Made by a program: the position numbers and the translations under genes. From Listeria innocua (GTDB lineage Bacteria; Bacillota; Bacilli; Lactobacillales; Listeriaceae): a stretch of DNA of 64,000 nt. Below are positions 27,925 through 35,343 of the stretch, in pieces. Under the pieces are notes generated by a model that worked only from the letters and a program-made list of their open reading frames with translations, did no database searches and was not told where the DNA came from. Numbering within the stretch: the first letter of the stretch is position 1; the number at the start of each line of letters is the position of its first letter. The stretch covers positions 1,906,001 to 1,970,000 of the forward strand of contig NZ_CP117229.1 in the NCBI RefSeq assembly GCF_028596125.1. Reading direction: 5' to 3'.

Positions 27925-28749
27925 ATGAAAGACCTTCATACAGATAACTTACAAATTTCATACGACAAACGAATCATTGTTGATGGTTTAGATATAGCCA
28001 TTCCTGCTAATAAGATAACTGCCTTAGTTGGGGCAAATGGTTCCGGGAAATCAACTATTTTAAAGACGATGTCCCGCTTGATGAAACCTAGCAAAGGCGC
28101 TGTTTATTTAGACGGCAAGAAAATTCATAATGAACCGACACGAGAAATTGCCAAACAATTAGCTATTTTGCCACAAAATCCTTCAGCACCTGATGGTTTG
28201 ACGGTGTTTGAATTAATTTCTTATGGCCGCTCTCCGCATCAAAGCAGTTTTAAATCAATTACCGCAAAAGATCGGGAAATTATTTTCTGGTCATTGCGTG
28301 TAACGAATTTAACTGAATTTGCGGACCGACCGATTGACAGTTTATCAGGCGGACAACGCCAACGTGCTTGGATAGCAATGTCGCTCGCGCAAGAAACAGA
28401 CGTACTATTCCTCGATGAACCGACAACCTTTTTAGACATGACTCACCAACTAGACGTCCTTAACCTACTCAAACAATTAAATCAATCAGAAAACCGTACA
28501 ATCGTGATGGTTGTTCATGATTTAAATCACGCATCTCGTTACGCTCATCATATGATTGCTATTAAAGAAGGAAAAGTAGTTGCAGAAGGTTCGCCAGTTA
28601 ACGTAATGACTGAAGAAACGTTAGAAGACGTATTTAATATTAAAGCCGATATTTTAATTGACCCACGCAGCGGTGTCCCTCTTTGTCTCCCATACGAAAC
28701 TTGCAACGGGTGCGAAATTGTAAAGGAGCTTGATTCCATTGCCAAATGA
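27925..28749 (+). CDS. fhuC: Ferrichrome ABC transporter ATPase FhuC
   Basis: ATPase of the siderophore importer. About 274 residues with Walker A GANGSGKST, Q-loop LPQNPSAP, signature LSGGQRQRAWIAMSLAQ, Walker B VLFLDEPTTFLDM and H-loop VVHDLNHA. ATG at 27925 is 8 nt after GGAG; an ATG two codons earlier is too close. The C-terminus has a cysteine pair, CLPYETCNGC, which is unremarkable in this subfamily. The 3' end overlaps the next gene by 11 bp. Confidence 0.95.
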   Translation: MKDLHTDNLQISYDKRIIVDGLDIAIPANKITALVGANGSGKSTILKTMSRLMKPSKGAVYLDGKKIHNEPTREIAKQLAILPQNPSAPDGLTVFELISYGRSPHQSSFKSITAKDREIIFWSLRVTNLTEFADRPIDSLSGGQRQRAWIAMSLAQETDVLFLDEPTTFLDMTHQLDVLNLLKQLNQSENRTIVMVVHDLNHASRYAHHMIAIKEGKVVAEGSPVNVMTEETLEDVFNIKADILIDPRSGVPLCLPYETCNGCEIVKELDSIAK

Positions 28750-29737
28750 AGTGTATGATGTAACGATTATTGGCGGCGGTCCAATTGGGCTATTTTCCGC
28801 ATTTTATAGTGGTTTACGTTCCATGAAAACAAAAATTATTGATGCTGAACCAGATGTTGGTGGCAAAGTCCGCTACTTTTTCCCGGAAAAAATTATTCGT
28901 GATATTGGTGGAATTCCAGCTATTACTGGAGCTAATCTCGTTGCCAATTTAAAAGAGCAAGCAGAAACCTTTCACCCTACTATTGTATGTAATGAACGAG
29001 TAGTTGATGTAACTAAACTAACTGATGGCGTGTTTCAACTAACTTCACATAATGGCAGTATTCATTTTTCTAAAACGGTTGTTATCGCAACAGGAAGCGG
29101 CACTTTTGAAGTCAATAAATTAGAAGCAATGCATGTGGACGATTTCCCGCTAGCCATCAATTATGACGTTAAAAACCTTGAACAATTTCGCGACAAAATC
29201 GTTACGGTTTCTGGTGGCGGAAATTCCGCTATTGACTGGGCGCAAACACTTGAACCAATTGCAAAAAAAGTGCATTTAATATATCGTGGCGAAGATTTTA
29301 AAGCGCATGAAGAAAGTGTTCGTGAACTTAAAAATTCCCGCGTTGAAATTCATATCCATCATGAAATCAAGGAATTAATCGGAGCAAATAATCAACTAGC
29401 AAGTATAAACATTTGCTGTAACCAAACACAAGTTACTAAAACGATTGAAACAGAAGCACTTTTTATTAATCACGGTGTCAAAGTTGACCTTGGAACGATG
29501 GCTGAATGGGGCTTTGAACTAGCAGATTTCGGTATTGTTGTTGATGACGAAATGAAAACGACTGTACCAGGTATTTTTGCTTGTGGAGATAGCGCGACCT
29601 ATTCACGAAAAATCCGCATTATCGCAGCTGGATTACATGAAGGTCCTATTGCGATTAATAGCGCCAAAAAATATTTAGAACCTACCGCAAGAGACGAAGC
29701 AATGATTAGTACCCATCACGAAAGCTTTATTGGTTAA
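28739..29737 (+). CDS. Ferredoxin/flavodoxin-NADP+ reductase-like flavoprotein
   Basis: FAD/NAD(P)-binding oxidoreductase of the thioredoxin-reductase-like FNR family (Bacillus YumC type). FAD motif VTIIGGGPIGLFSAFYSGLR (residues 8-27), NAD(P) motif VTVSGGGNSAIDWAQ (about 158-172), and a C-terminal FAD-binding stretch GIFACGDSATY. It lacks the CxxC redox pair of thioredoxin reductase. TTG at 28739 lies 10 nt after AAAGGAG and yields MPNEVYDV; the reading overlaps fhuC by 11 bp. Being in a Fur-controlled transcript with fhuC, it could reduce imported ferric siderophore, an inference. Confidence 0.88.
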   Translation: MPNEVYDVTIIGGGPIGLFSAFYSGLRSMKTKIIDAEPDVGGKVRYFFPEKIIRDIGGIPAITGANLVANLKEQAETFHPTIVCNERVVDVTKLTDGVFQLTSHNGSIHFSKTVVIATGSGTFEVNKLEAMHVDDFPLAINYDVKNLEQFRDKIVTVSGGGNSAIDWAQTLEPIAKKVHLIYRGEDFKAHEESVRELKNSRVEIHIHHEIKELIGANNQLASINICCNQTQVTKTIETEALFINHGVKVDLGTMAEWGFELADFGIVVDDEMKTTVPGIFACGDSATYSRKIRIIAAGLHEGPIAINSAKKYLEPTARDEAMISTHHESFIG

Positions 29738-29774
29738 AAAAGGATTCGGGCTCACTCGCCCGAATCCTTTTTTT
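29737..29774. terminator. Bidirectional terminator between the reductase gene and timR
   Basis: Stem AAAGGATTCGGGC / GCCCGAATCCTTT flanked by A and T runs. Half of the stem is inside the timR coding sequence, encoding its last residues. Confidence 0.92.
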
Positions 29775-30372
29775 CTTCACATATACCAAATTCGACAATT
29801 CGCATCATTTCCGTAAAATCATTGGCAAGTGGAATAAAATCTTCCATCGTCGCATTCGGATGTCTTTGCAAAAACACCGTACTTTTCTCTGTAATATGCT
29901 GAAAAAGTGCTTCCATCACTTTTCGCGCCGCATCCATGTTCACATCTTTTTTTAACTGCATTTCGTTTAAAACTTGATTCATTTGCGCTTCAGACCGCTC
30001 AATTGCCTTATCGAAAAAGCAATCTAATTTACCTTTCAATTCTGGCGGTGGATTTCCGTAAGCTTGCATAATCAAACCAAAAATCGCAGGATATTTACGA
30101 TTAAAATCCAGTTTCATTTTCGTTGACCAAATCGCCATCTCGACAAAATCACTCCATCGTTTCTCTTCCAAACTAACCTCATTCGTCGCAAAATCAACCG
30201 CGTAAGACACTGCTGCAATATAAAGTTTTTCTTTAGAGCCAAAATAATGAAAAATAAGCCCTTTGGAAACGCCCGCTTTTGCACAAATTTTATTAGTACT
30301 AGCTGCCTGATAGCCTTTTTCTGTAAACTCTTCCATCGCCGCTTCTAAAATTTTTAGTCGTTTTTCATCCAT
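29752..30372 (-). CDS. timR: TetR-family repressor TimR
   Basis: 206-residue TetR regulator. N-terminal helix-turn-helix: ILEAAMEEFTEKGYQAASTNKICAKAGVSKGLIFHYFGSKEKLY (residues 8-52); the C-terminal helical domain should bind the inducer. Its start overlaps the permease stop by one base, so it is the third gene of an ATPase-permease-repressor operon. I recall the L. monocytogenes counterpart as timR, repressor of the timABR operon responding to the macrodiolide tartrolon. Two TTGAC-N6-GTCAA palindromes before the operon are its likely operators. Confidence 0.88.
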   Translation of the reverse strand: MDEKRLKILEAAMEEFTEKGYQAASTNKICAKAGVSKGLIFHYFGSKEKLYIAAVSYAVDFATNEVSLEEKRWSDFVEMAIWSTKMKLDFNRKYPAIFGLIMQAYGNPPPELKGKLDCFFDKAIERSEAQMNQVLNEMQLKKDVNMDAARKVMEALFQHITEKSTVFLQRHPNATMEDFIPLANDFTEMMRIVEFGICEEKKDSGE

Positions 30373-31187
30373 TATACTTTCAAATCCTTTTTCTTATAAA
30401 GAACAAAAGTAGCTGCTACCGCTACAATAATCACCGCGCAGGAAATTAGTGCATTCGTTCCAGTAATCCCTTTATCCATAATTTCTGATGGAATCGCATA
30501 ATTGATTGGCGAAAAGTATTTGAAAAAGTCAACATTATCATTTAACCCGGCCATTATACCTAAAATATAAGTTAAGAAAACAAGAGCAAGAGCGACGGGA
30601 GAAGCTTGTTTAGCGGAACGTAACACTGCTGACACCATAAAGCCCACACTCATAAATACAGCTGCAACAAGTAACTCACTTGAAAACACTCGAACAAGCT
30701 CCATCACTAAATTCCCGCTATCTACCCCACTTGGTTTTAAAACAAGAACGAGCACAACAGAAGCCACAAACGTAATCAACCAAAAAGCCACGAAAGATAA
30801 TAAATTCCCAACCATTTTCCAAAACACAAGACTAGACCGAGTAATAGGCTGGGCATATAGAAATTCAATTGTGCCATCTGTTTCTTCTTTTATTAAAGCC
30901 TGCGCACCAATCAATGCCGCATATACGCATGCCGCAATAAAAATATACTGAAAAACATACGCAAAATAAGCATCAATATTCGTTAAATCCGCCATTGAAT
31001 CCATATGCAAAATTTTCATCATATCTTGCGGAAGTGCATTCATCTTCGTATTCACTAAATCTTGCATACCACTACTTTGCATACTAGGGAAGAAAGCCAT
31101 AAAAACACCTAAAATCACAATTACTACAACGGACCAAACAACAAGGCTTTTTATTCTTGTTTTCCATTCAATGTGTAAGATGTTCAT
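30372..31187 (-). CDS. timB: ABC transporter permease TimB
   Basis: 271-residue ABC-2 type permease with six predicted membrane spans: one near 15-35, five between about 70 and 262, and a large loop after TM1 (about 36-75). Motif IKEETDGTIEFLYAQPITRSSLVFWK (about 101-126) is the family's coupling segment. Overlaps both neighbours (4 bp with the ATPase gene, 1 bp with timR). Likely exports or detoxifies a hydrophobic antibiotic together with TimA; substrate assigned from recall of the L. monocytogenes operon only. Confidence 0.86.
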   Translation of the reverse strand: MNILHIEWKTRIKSLVVWSVVVIVILGVFMAFFPSMQSSGMQDLVNTKMNALPQDMMKILHMDSMADLTNIDAYFAYVFQYIFIAACVYAALIGAQALIKEETDGTIEFLYAQPITRSSLVFWKMVGNLLSFVAFWLITFVASVVLVLVLKPSGVDSGNLVMELVRVFSSELLVAAVFMSVGFMVSAVLRSAKQASPVALALVFLTYILGIMAGLNDNVDFFKYFSPINYAIPSEIMDKGITGTNALISCAVIIVAVAATFVLYKKKDLKV

Positions 31188-32071
31188 TTGATTTCTCCCC
31201 CTTCATATAGTGTCATAAATTTATCTTCTAATTCCTGATTTGTAATCGTTAAATCCGTAATTTCTTTTTCCTGTAATAGTGGCAAAATTGTTTTAATATC
31301 ATCATCAAAAATAAGTCGTGCTTTGCCTGTTTCATTTTCGATAATTCTTGCACCCGCATTCGTTAATTTTTCTAGGGGCAAATTCGTCCCTTTGAGTGCA
31401 ATCACTTTGCCAGTCATTTGCTGATTGGCAATATCTTCCACCGCGATAATGTTCCCGTTTCGAATAAAAGCCGCTCTCGTGCAGTATTCTTGAACCTCAC
31501 GTAAATTATGACTTGAAAGAAAAATCGTCATCCCCTCTTTATTCCGCTCGGTCATTTCTTTAAATAAATAATGTTGCATCAAAGGATCAAGGCCGTTCGT
31601 TGGTTCATCCAAAATGAATAATTGCGGTTCGGTAATAAGTCCAGCAACAATCGCTACTTTCTTCTTATTTCCAAGCGACATTTCACCAAAGCGTTTTTTC
31701 GGATCAATCGAAAACATTTCATAATATCTATTCATTTTTTGTGTTGCATTTTTGATTTGATGGAATTTAGCAGCATAGTGGATAATATCATTTGCAGTCA
31801 TTTGTGGATAATAGCGAACTTCACTAGGGACATATCCGACCATTTTCTTAATCTCTGCTGACTGTTTCACTACATCTTTTCCGAGAACCGTGGCACTTCC
31901 GCTCGTTGCATAAATAAAATTCAATAAGACTTTGATAGTTGTTGATTTCCCAGCTCCATTTGGACCGATAAAACCGTATAATTCGCCTTCATTTACCGAC
32001 AAATTCACATTTTCAATTGCTCGTTTTTTATGATAATTTTTTGTGAGTGATTCCACCTTAATTGCTTCCAT
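31184..32071 (-). CDS. timA: ABC transporter ATPase TimA
   Basis: 295-residue ABC ATPase of the drug-export type. Walker A GPNGAGKST (about residues 37-45), signature MSLGNKKKVAIVAGL (variant of LSGGQ), Walker B LFILDEPTNGLDPL and H-loop LSSHNL. The C-terminal 80 residues form the usual regulatory extension. First gene of the operon; its promoter is flanked and overlapped by two palindromes. RBS GGAGGAGAG. Confidence 0.9.
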   Translation of the reverse strand: MEAIKVESLTKNYHKKRAIENVNLSVNEGELYGFIGPNGAGKSTTIKVLLNFIYATSGSATVLGKDVVKQSAEIKKMVGYVPSEVRYYPQMTANDIIHYAAKFHQIKNATQKMNRYYEMFSIDPKKRFGEMSLGNKKKVAIVAGLITEPQLFILDEPTNGLDPLMQHYLFKEMTERNKEGMTIFLSSHNLREVQEYCTRAAFIRNGNIIAVEDIANQQMTGKVIALKGTNLPLEKLTNAGARIIENETGKARLIFDDDIKTILPLLQEKEITDLTITNQELEDKFMTLYEGGEIK

Positions 32072-32092
32072 GTTCTCTCCTCCACCTTTTTA

Positions 32093-32108
32093 TTGACCAC
32101 TTAGTCAA
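32093..32108. promoter_or_regulatory. Putative TimR operator 2
   Basis: TTGACCACTTAGTCAA, TTGAC-N6-GTCAA palindrome at the predicted transcription start of timABR. Centre-to-centre distance to the second copy is 33 bp, about three helical turns. Confidence 0.75.
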
Positions 32109-32112
32109 CTTG

Positions 32113-32141
32113 AGTATAACCACTTTTGACCAGGTAGTCAA
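32113..32141 (-). promoter_or_regulatory. Promoter of timABR
   Basis: Minus strand TTGACT (32136-32141), 17-bp spacer, TATACT (32113-32118). The -35 lies inside operator 1. Confidence 0.82.
32126..32141. promoter_or_regulatory. Putative TimR operator 1
   Basis: TTGACCAGGTAGTCAA, a second TTGAC-N6-GTCAA palindrome overlapping the -35 of timABR. Confidence 0.75.
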
Positions 32142-32229
32142 TCAAAAACTATAATCAATAATAGTATCCAAATTACTGTTTTTCATGCTATCTAAAGTCT
32201 TTAAAATTCCACTTTTAGCTTGATAATAC

Positions 32230-32265
32230 TAATTTCAATAATCGCTTTATTACGGATAGAATAAC
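32230..32265 (+). promoter_or_regulatory. Candidate promoter of the type I toxin mRNA
   Basis: TTTCAA-like -35 about 32232-32237 and TAGAAT about 32256-32261 with 17-18 bp between. It would produce an mRNA with about 60 nt before the leader ORF. Assigned by inspection only. Confidence 0.4.
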
Positions 32266-32326
32266 TAAGTTCCAGGTGATATAGCAAGTTTATGGTGGTG
32301 GCTAGCTCTTTCAACAAGAAAGGGGG

Positions 32327-32374
32327 ATGCCTATGACTTTTTTGTTAGGAACTCCTGGAAAGGATAACCCATGA
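32327..32374 (+). CDS. 15-codon leader ORF overlapping the toxin start
   Basis: ATG at 32327 follows AGAAAGGGGG and encodes MPMTFLLGTPGKDNP before a stop. The stop TGA overlaps the toxin ATG (ATGA), a translational-coupling arrangement. The leader has the stronger ribosome-binding site, so ribosomes may reach the toxin by reinitiation. An ATG two codons later is an alternative start. No function is proposed for the peptide itself. Confidence 0.55.
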   Translation: MPMTFLLGTPGKDNP

Positions 32375-32457
32375 CCGTTTATGAAGCACTCTCTTTTGCA
32401 GTTGCTTTTACAACTTTAGTGTTGTTACTAAACAGTCAAAATAACACAAAAAAATAA
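32371..32457 (+). CDS. Hol-Tox/Fst-like type I toxin peptide
   Basis: 28-residue peptide beginning MTVYEALSFAVAF and ending NTKK: a short N-terminus, a hydrophobic helix of about 18 residues and a polar, lysine-ending tail. The M-T-V-Y-E-A-L start is typical of putative holin-like toxins (Hol-Tox) and Fst/Ldr-related peptides, which insert in the membrane. SD AAAGGA is 6 nt upstream. The stop codon is inside a bidirectional terminator, and an antisense promoter faces it from the right. Family assignment is by pattern; too short for certainty. Confidence 0.75.
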   Translation: MTVYEALSFAVAFTTLVLLLNSQNNTKK

Positions 32458-32569
32458 CCACTCATAAACTTTGGCGAGTTTAGTGGTTATTTTTATACCA
32501 TATTAGACTAGCTGCCACCTTAAATGGGGCTTACATTTGAGGGTCATGTTCTTGCATGGCTCTCTTTTC
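32445..32569 (-). ncRNA. Predicted antisense antitoxin RNA
   Basis: Begins about 7 nt after the extended -10 at 32576-32581 and runs left to the bidirectional terminator, about 110-125 nt. It would overlap the 3' end of the toxin mRNA, as in par-type (Fst) modules where convergent RNAs share a terminator. Extent inferred from promoter and terminator only. Confidence 0.55.
32453..32495. terminator. Bidirectional terminator shared by toxin mRNA and antisense RNA
   Basis: AATAACCACT (32453-32462) pairs with AGTGGTTATT (32482-32491), extended by AAACT/AGTTT inside. A T run follows on the minus strand (ATTTTTTT) and a shorter one on the plus strand. Confidence 0.85.
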
Positions 32570-32575
32570 ATGTTT

Positions 32576-32605
32576 ATGATAACATATTTCCATTCTTTAT
32601 GCCAA
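32576..32605 (-). promoter_or_regulatory. Promoter of the antisense RNA
   Basis: Minus strand TTGGCA (32600-32605), 18-bp spacer, TATCAT (32576-32581) with the extended TGn just before it (TGTTATCAT). It directs transcription towards the toxin gene. Confidence 0.7.
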
Positions 32606-32633
32606 GTATTCCCAAAGAAGTTTTTCATCCGGT

Positions 32634-33191
32634 TTATTCGTTTTCTTCTATTAATAGTTGTAATTTCCAGTACTGTATCGCGTACATTGTTTTTGCGTCA
32701 TGAATGAATTGTTGTGCTATTAACTGTTCTGCTTCTTCCATCGTTACTTTGACTAAATTAATAAATTCATCTGCATCTTGTGCTAGAGGGTGTTCCATTT
32801 TCCGAAGATCCCGTGCTACATAAATATGTAAAAGTTCACTAGCAAACCCAGGTGATGTATAAAAAGAAGTGAGATATGTTAAATCATCGGACTGAAAACC
32901 AGTTTCTTCTTCTAGTTCCCGTTTTGCGGTCACGAGCGGATCTTCCCCCGGCTCCATTTTACCGGCTGGAATTTCGATAATGTTTTTTTCGAGTGGCTTT
33001 CTGAATTGTTCTACTAAGTACATTCTTCCATCTGCTGAAAAAGGTATAATTGCCACAGCTCCGGGATGCTTGACGATTTCGCGCTTGCTCTTTTCCCCAT
33101 TCGGCAACTCCACATCATCTACTTGCAATTCAATAACATTTCCACTAAAAATCTTTTCTGTATGAAGCGTTTTTTCCTCTAGTGAGTCCAT
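32634..33191 (-). CDS. nudF: ADP-ribose pyrophosphatase (Nudix)
   Basis: Hydrolyses ADP-ribose to AMP and ribose-5-phosphate. The 185-residue product has the Nudix box GKMEPGEDPLVTAKRELEEETGF (about residues 80-102) preceded by EQFRKPLEKNIIEIPA and followed by FYTSPGFASELLHIY, all typical of NudF. Start at 33191 (MDSLEEKT), matching Bacillus NudF, follows AGGTGG by about 6 nt. Single gene. Confidence 0.94.
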   Translation of the reverse strand: MDSLEEKTLHTEKIFSGNVIELQVDDVELPNGEKSKREIVKHPGAVAIIPFSADGRMYLVEQFRKPLEKNIIEIPAGKMEPGEDPLVTAKRELEEETGFQSDDLTYLTSFYTSPGFASELLHIYVARDLRKMEHPLAQDADEFINLVKVTMEEAEQLIAQQFIHDAKTMYAIQYWKLQLLIEENE

Positions 33192-33467
33192 TTCTGCCAC
33201 CTACTTCTCGTTTTTTTTCATTATAACATAACTAAGTCCGAGTTTAATTTACATCGCACGACTGATAACATCTGTTTTCTAAATATGGTATGATAAGAAC
33301 AAATAAAGGACACTTTCTAAAATATAAAAACCATGCTACTTGCTTAGTGCTCACATACTAAATATACTTAAATGGTAGTTACATTCCATCAATCTTTATT
33401 TTTAGAAAAATATACTATTAAGAAAAAGCGGACCTTTTAAACAGGTACTTAAAGGAGAAGATGTATA

Positions 33468-34127
33468 ATGACCGTTTTTAAAAAGATATTAGCATTCACA
33501 GGTTCTATTTTACTTGTCATTATTTTGGGTGGTATTCTTACTTCACTTATCCATAGTGGCTTGGTAATTGCAACAATTGTTATCGCTGTTGCAGCTATCC
33601 TATTTTTCTTTTCATCTAAAGCTGGAGACCGGGCGCAAATGATTGCAACTGGATTAACCAAGAAAGAATATAAATATATTCGTACTAACTTAGAAGAAGC
33701 TCGTGTGAAAATTATCCGCCTTCAAAAAATCATGACACAAAACAAAGCGCTATATTCTTTCCAAGAGCGCAACAAAACACTTTTACTTACTAAAAGAATT
33801 TACGGCATTGTAAAAGAAGAACCTAAACGTTTTTATGAAGCAGAAGATTTCTTTTTCTCTCATCTTGACTCTTTAGTAGAGCTCACCGAAAAATATGCTT
33901 TCTTAGAAAAACAACCTGTAAAAGACAAGAAAATTTATCAAACGCTTTCTGATACACGCACACTTTTAAATGATTTAAGTCGTGTTATTGAAAAGGATTT
34001 ATTTACACTTTTGAATCAAGATGTAAACAATCTCGATTTTGAATTAGAAGTAGCGAAAAACTCCATTTCCAAACAGAAAAAGAAATTCGAAAGGGGTACA
34101 AAAGATGACCGAGAACAAGCCAAGTGA
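33468..34127 (+). CDS. xpaC: XpaC-like membrane protein
   Basis: 219 residues: two hydrophobic segments close to the N-terminus (about 5-25 and 28-48), then a charged helical cytosolic region ending [11 protein letters not shown]. It corresponds to the 5-bromo-4-chloroindolyl phosphate hydrolysis protein family (XpaC), whose biochemical role is unclear. RBS AAAGGAGAAG precedes ATG. The last 23 bp overlap telA. Conserved xpaC-telA pairing occurs in several Firmicutes. Confidence 0.83.
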
Positions 34128-35304
34128 AGAAACAAATGAATTAAAAGATTTAGTAGTGGAGAAAGAGTTTAACCAAACATTAGATGATCTTCTAGCTAAC
34201 CCATTCGGATCAGACGGCGAATCAGCTGCAAGTATCGTAAATAACGAAACAGATGCGGCTCCCCGCCTAGTTGATATGCTTACTGAAACAAATAAAAAAC
34301 AAGCGTTAGAGTTATCCAAACAAATCGAACCTGGAAATCAAGCAGCGATTCTTGGTTACGGAGCACCTGCCCAAGCTAAATTGCATGACTTTTCTCACTC
34401 GATGTTAGCTCATGTGCAAAAGCAAGATGTTGGACCAATTGGCGATATTATTAGTGATTTAATGTTCCGCTTGCAAGAAGCGGATCCAGATGAACTAGCT
34501 GCTCGCAACAAAAACGTCTTCACAAAAATGTTCCACCGAGTTAAACAATCCATCAATGAAATTACTTCTAAATATCAAAAAATTGGTACCCAAATTGACC
34601 GCATCGCGTTGAAACTGGAACATTCCAAAAAGCGTTTAATGGAAGATAACTCTTTCCTAGAACAGCTTTATGATAAAAATAAAGATTACTTCCAAGCACT
34701 TAACATTTACATTGCTGCTGGAGAATTAAAATTAGAAGAAATTAATACAAAAATGCTCCCAGAACTTCGCAAAAAAGCAGAACAAACTGGCGATCAAATG
34801 GATTATCAAGAAGTAAATGATTTAACACAATTTGCGGATCGACTTGATAAGCGTGTATATGATTTACGCTTAAGTCGTCAAATCACTATCCAACAAGCGC
34901 CGCAAATACGTTTAATCCAAAATACAAACCAAGCACTCGCTGAAAAAATTCAGTCTTCCATTATGACTGCAATTCCGCTTTGGAAAAACCAAGTAGCCAT
35001 CGCGCTTACGTTGCTTCGTCAACAACAAGCCGTAGCCGCTCAACGCCAAGTTTCTGAAACAACGAACGAACTTCTAAAACGAAATGCCGATATGCTAAAA
35101 ACAAACGCGATCGAAACAGCGCGTGAAAATGAAAGAGGTATCGTGGACATCGAAACACTTAAAGAAACACAGTCCAGCTTAATTGAAACCTTGCAAGAAA
35201 CACTTAAAATCCAACAAGAAGGCCGTGCTAAACGTGCCGTAGCAGAGAAAGAACTAGTTACAATGGAGCAAGAACTGAAAGAACGTTTACTGGAAATGAA
35301 ATAA
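34105..35304 (+). CDS. telA: TelA-like toxic anion resistance protein
   Basis: 399-residue TelA family protein (named after tellurite resistance). Predominantly helical; conserved block [58 protein letters not shown] (about 210-268) and [29 protein letters not shown]. In Listeria the homologue affects nisin and cephalosporin tolerance as I recall, so an envelope-stress role is as likely as tellurite resistance. Overlaps xpaC by 23 bp; RBS AAAGGGG. Confidence 0.85.
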
Positions 35305-35306
35305 TC

Positions 35307-35343
35307 AAAAAGGCTAGCACCTAAATCGTGCTAGCCTTTTTTA
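35307..35343. terminator. Bidirectional terminator between telA and dinB
   Basis: Stem AAAGGCTAGCAC / GTGCTAGCCTTT with A and T runs. It reaches into the dinB stop codon. Confidence 0.92.
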
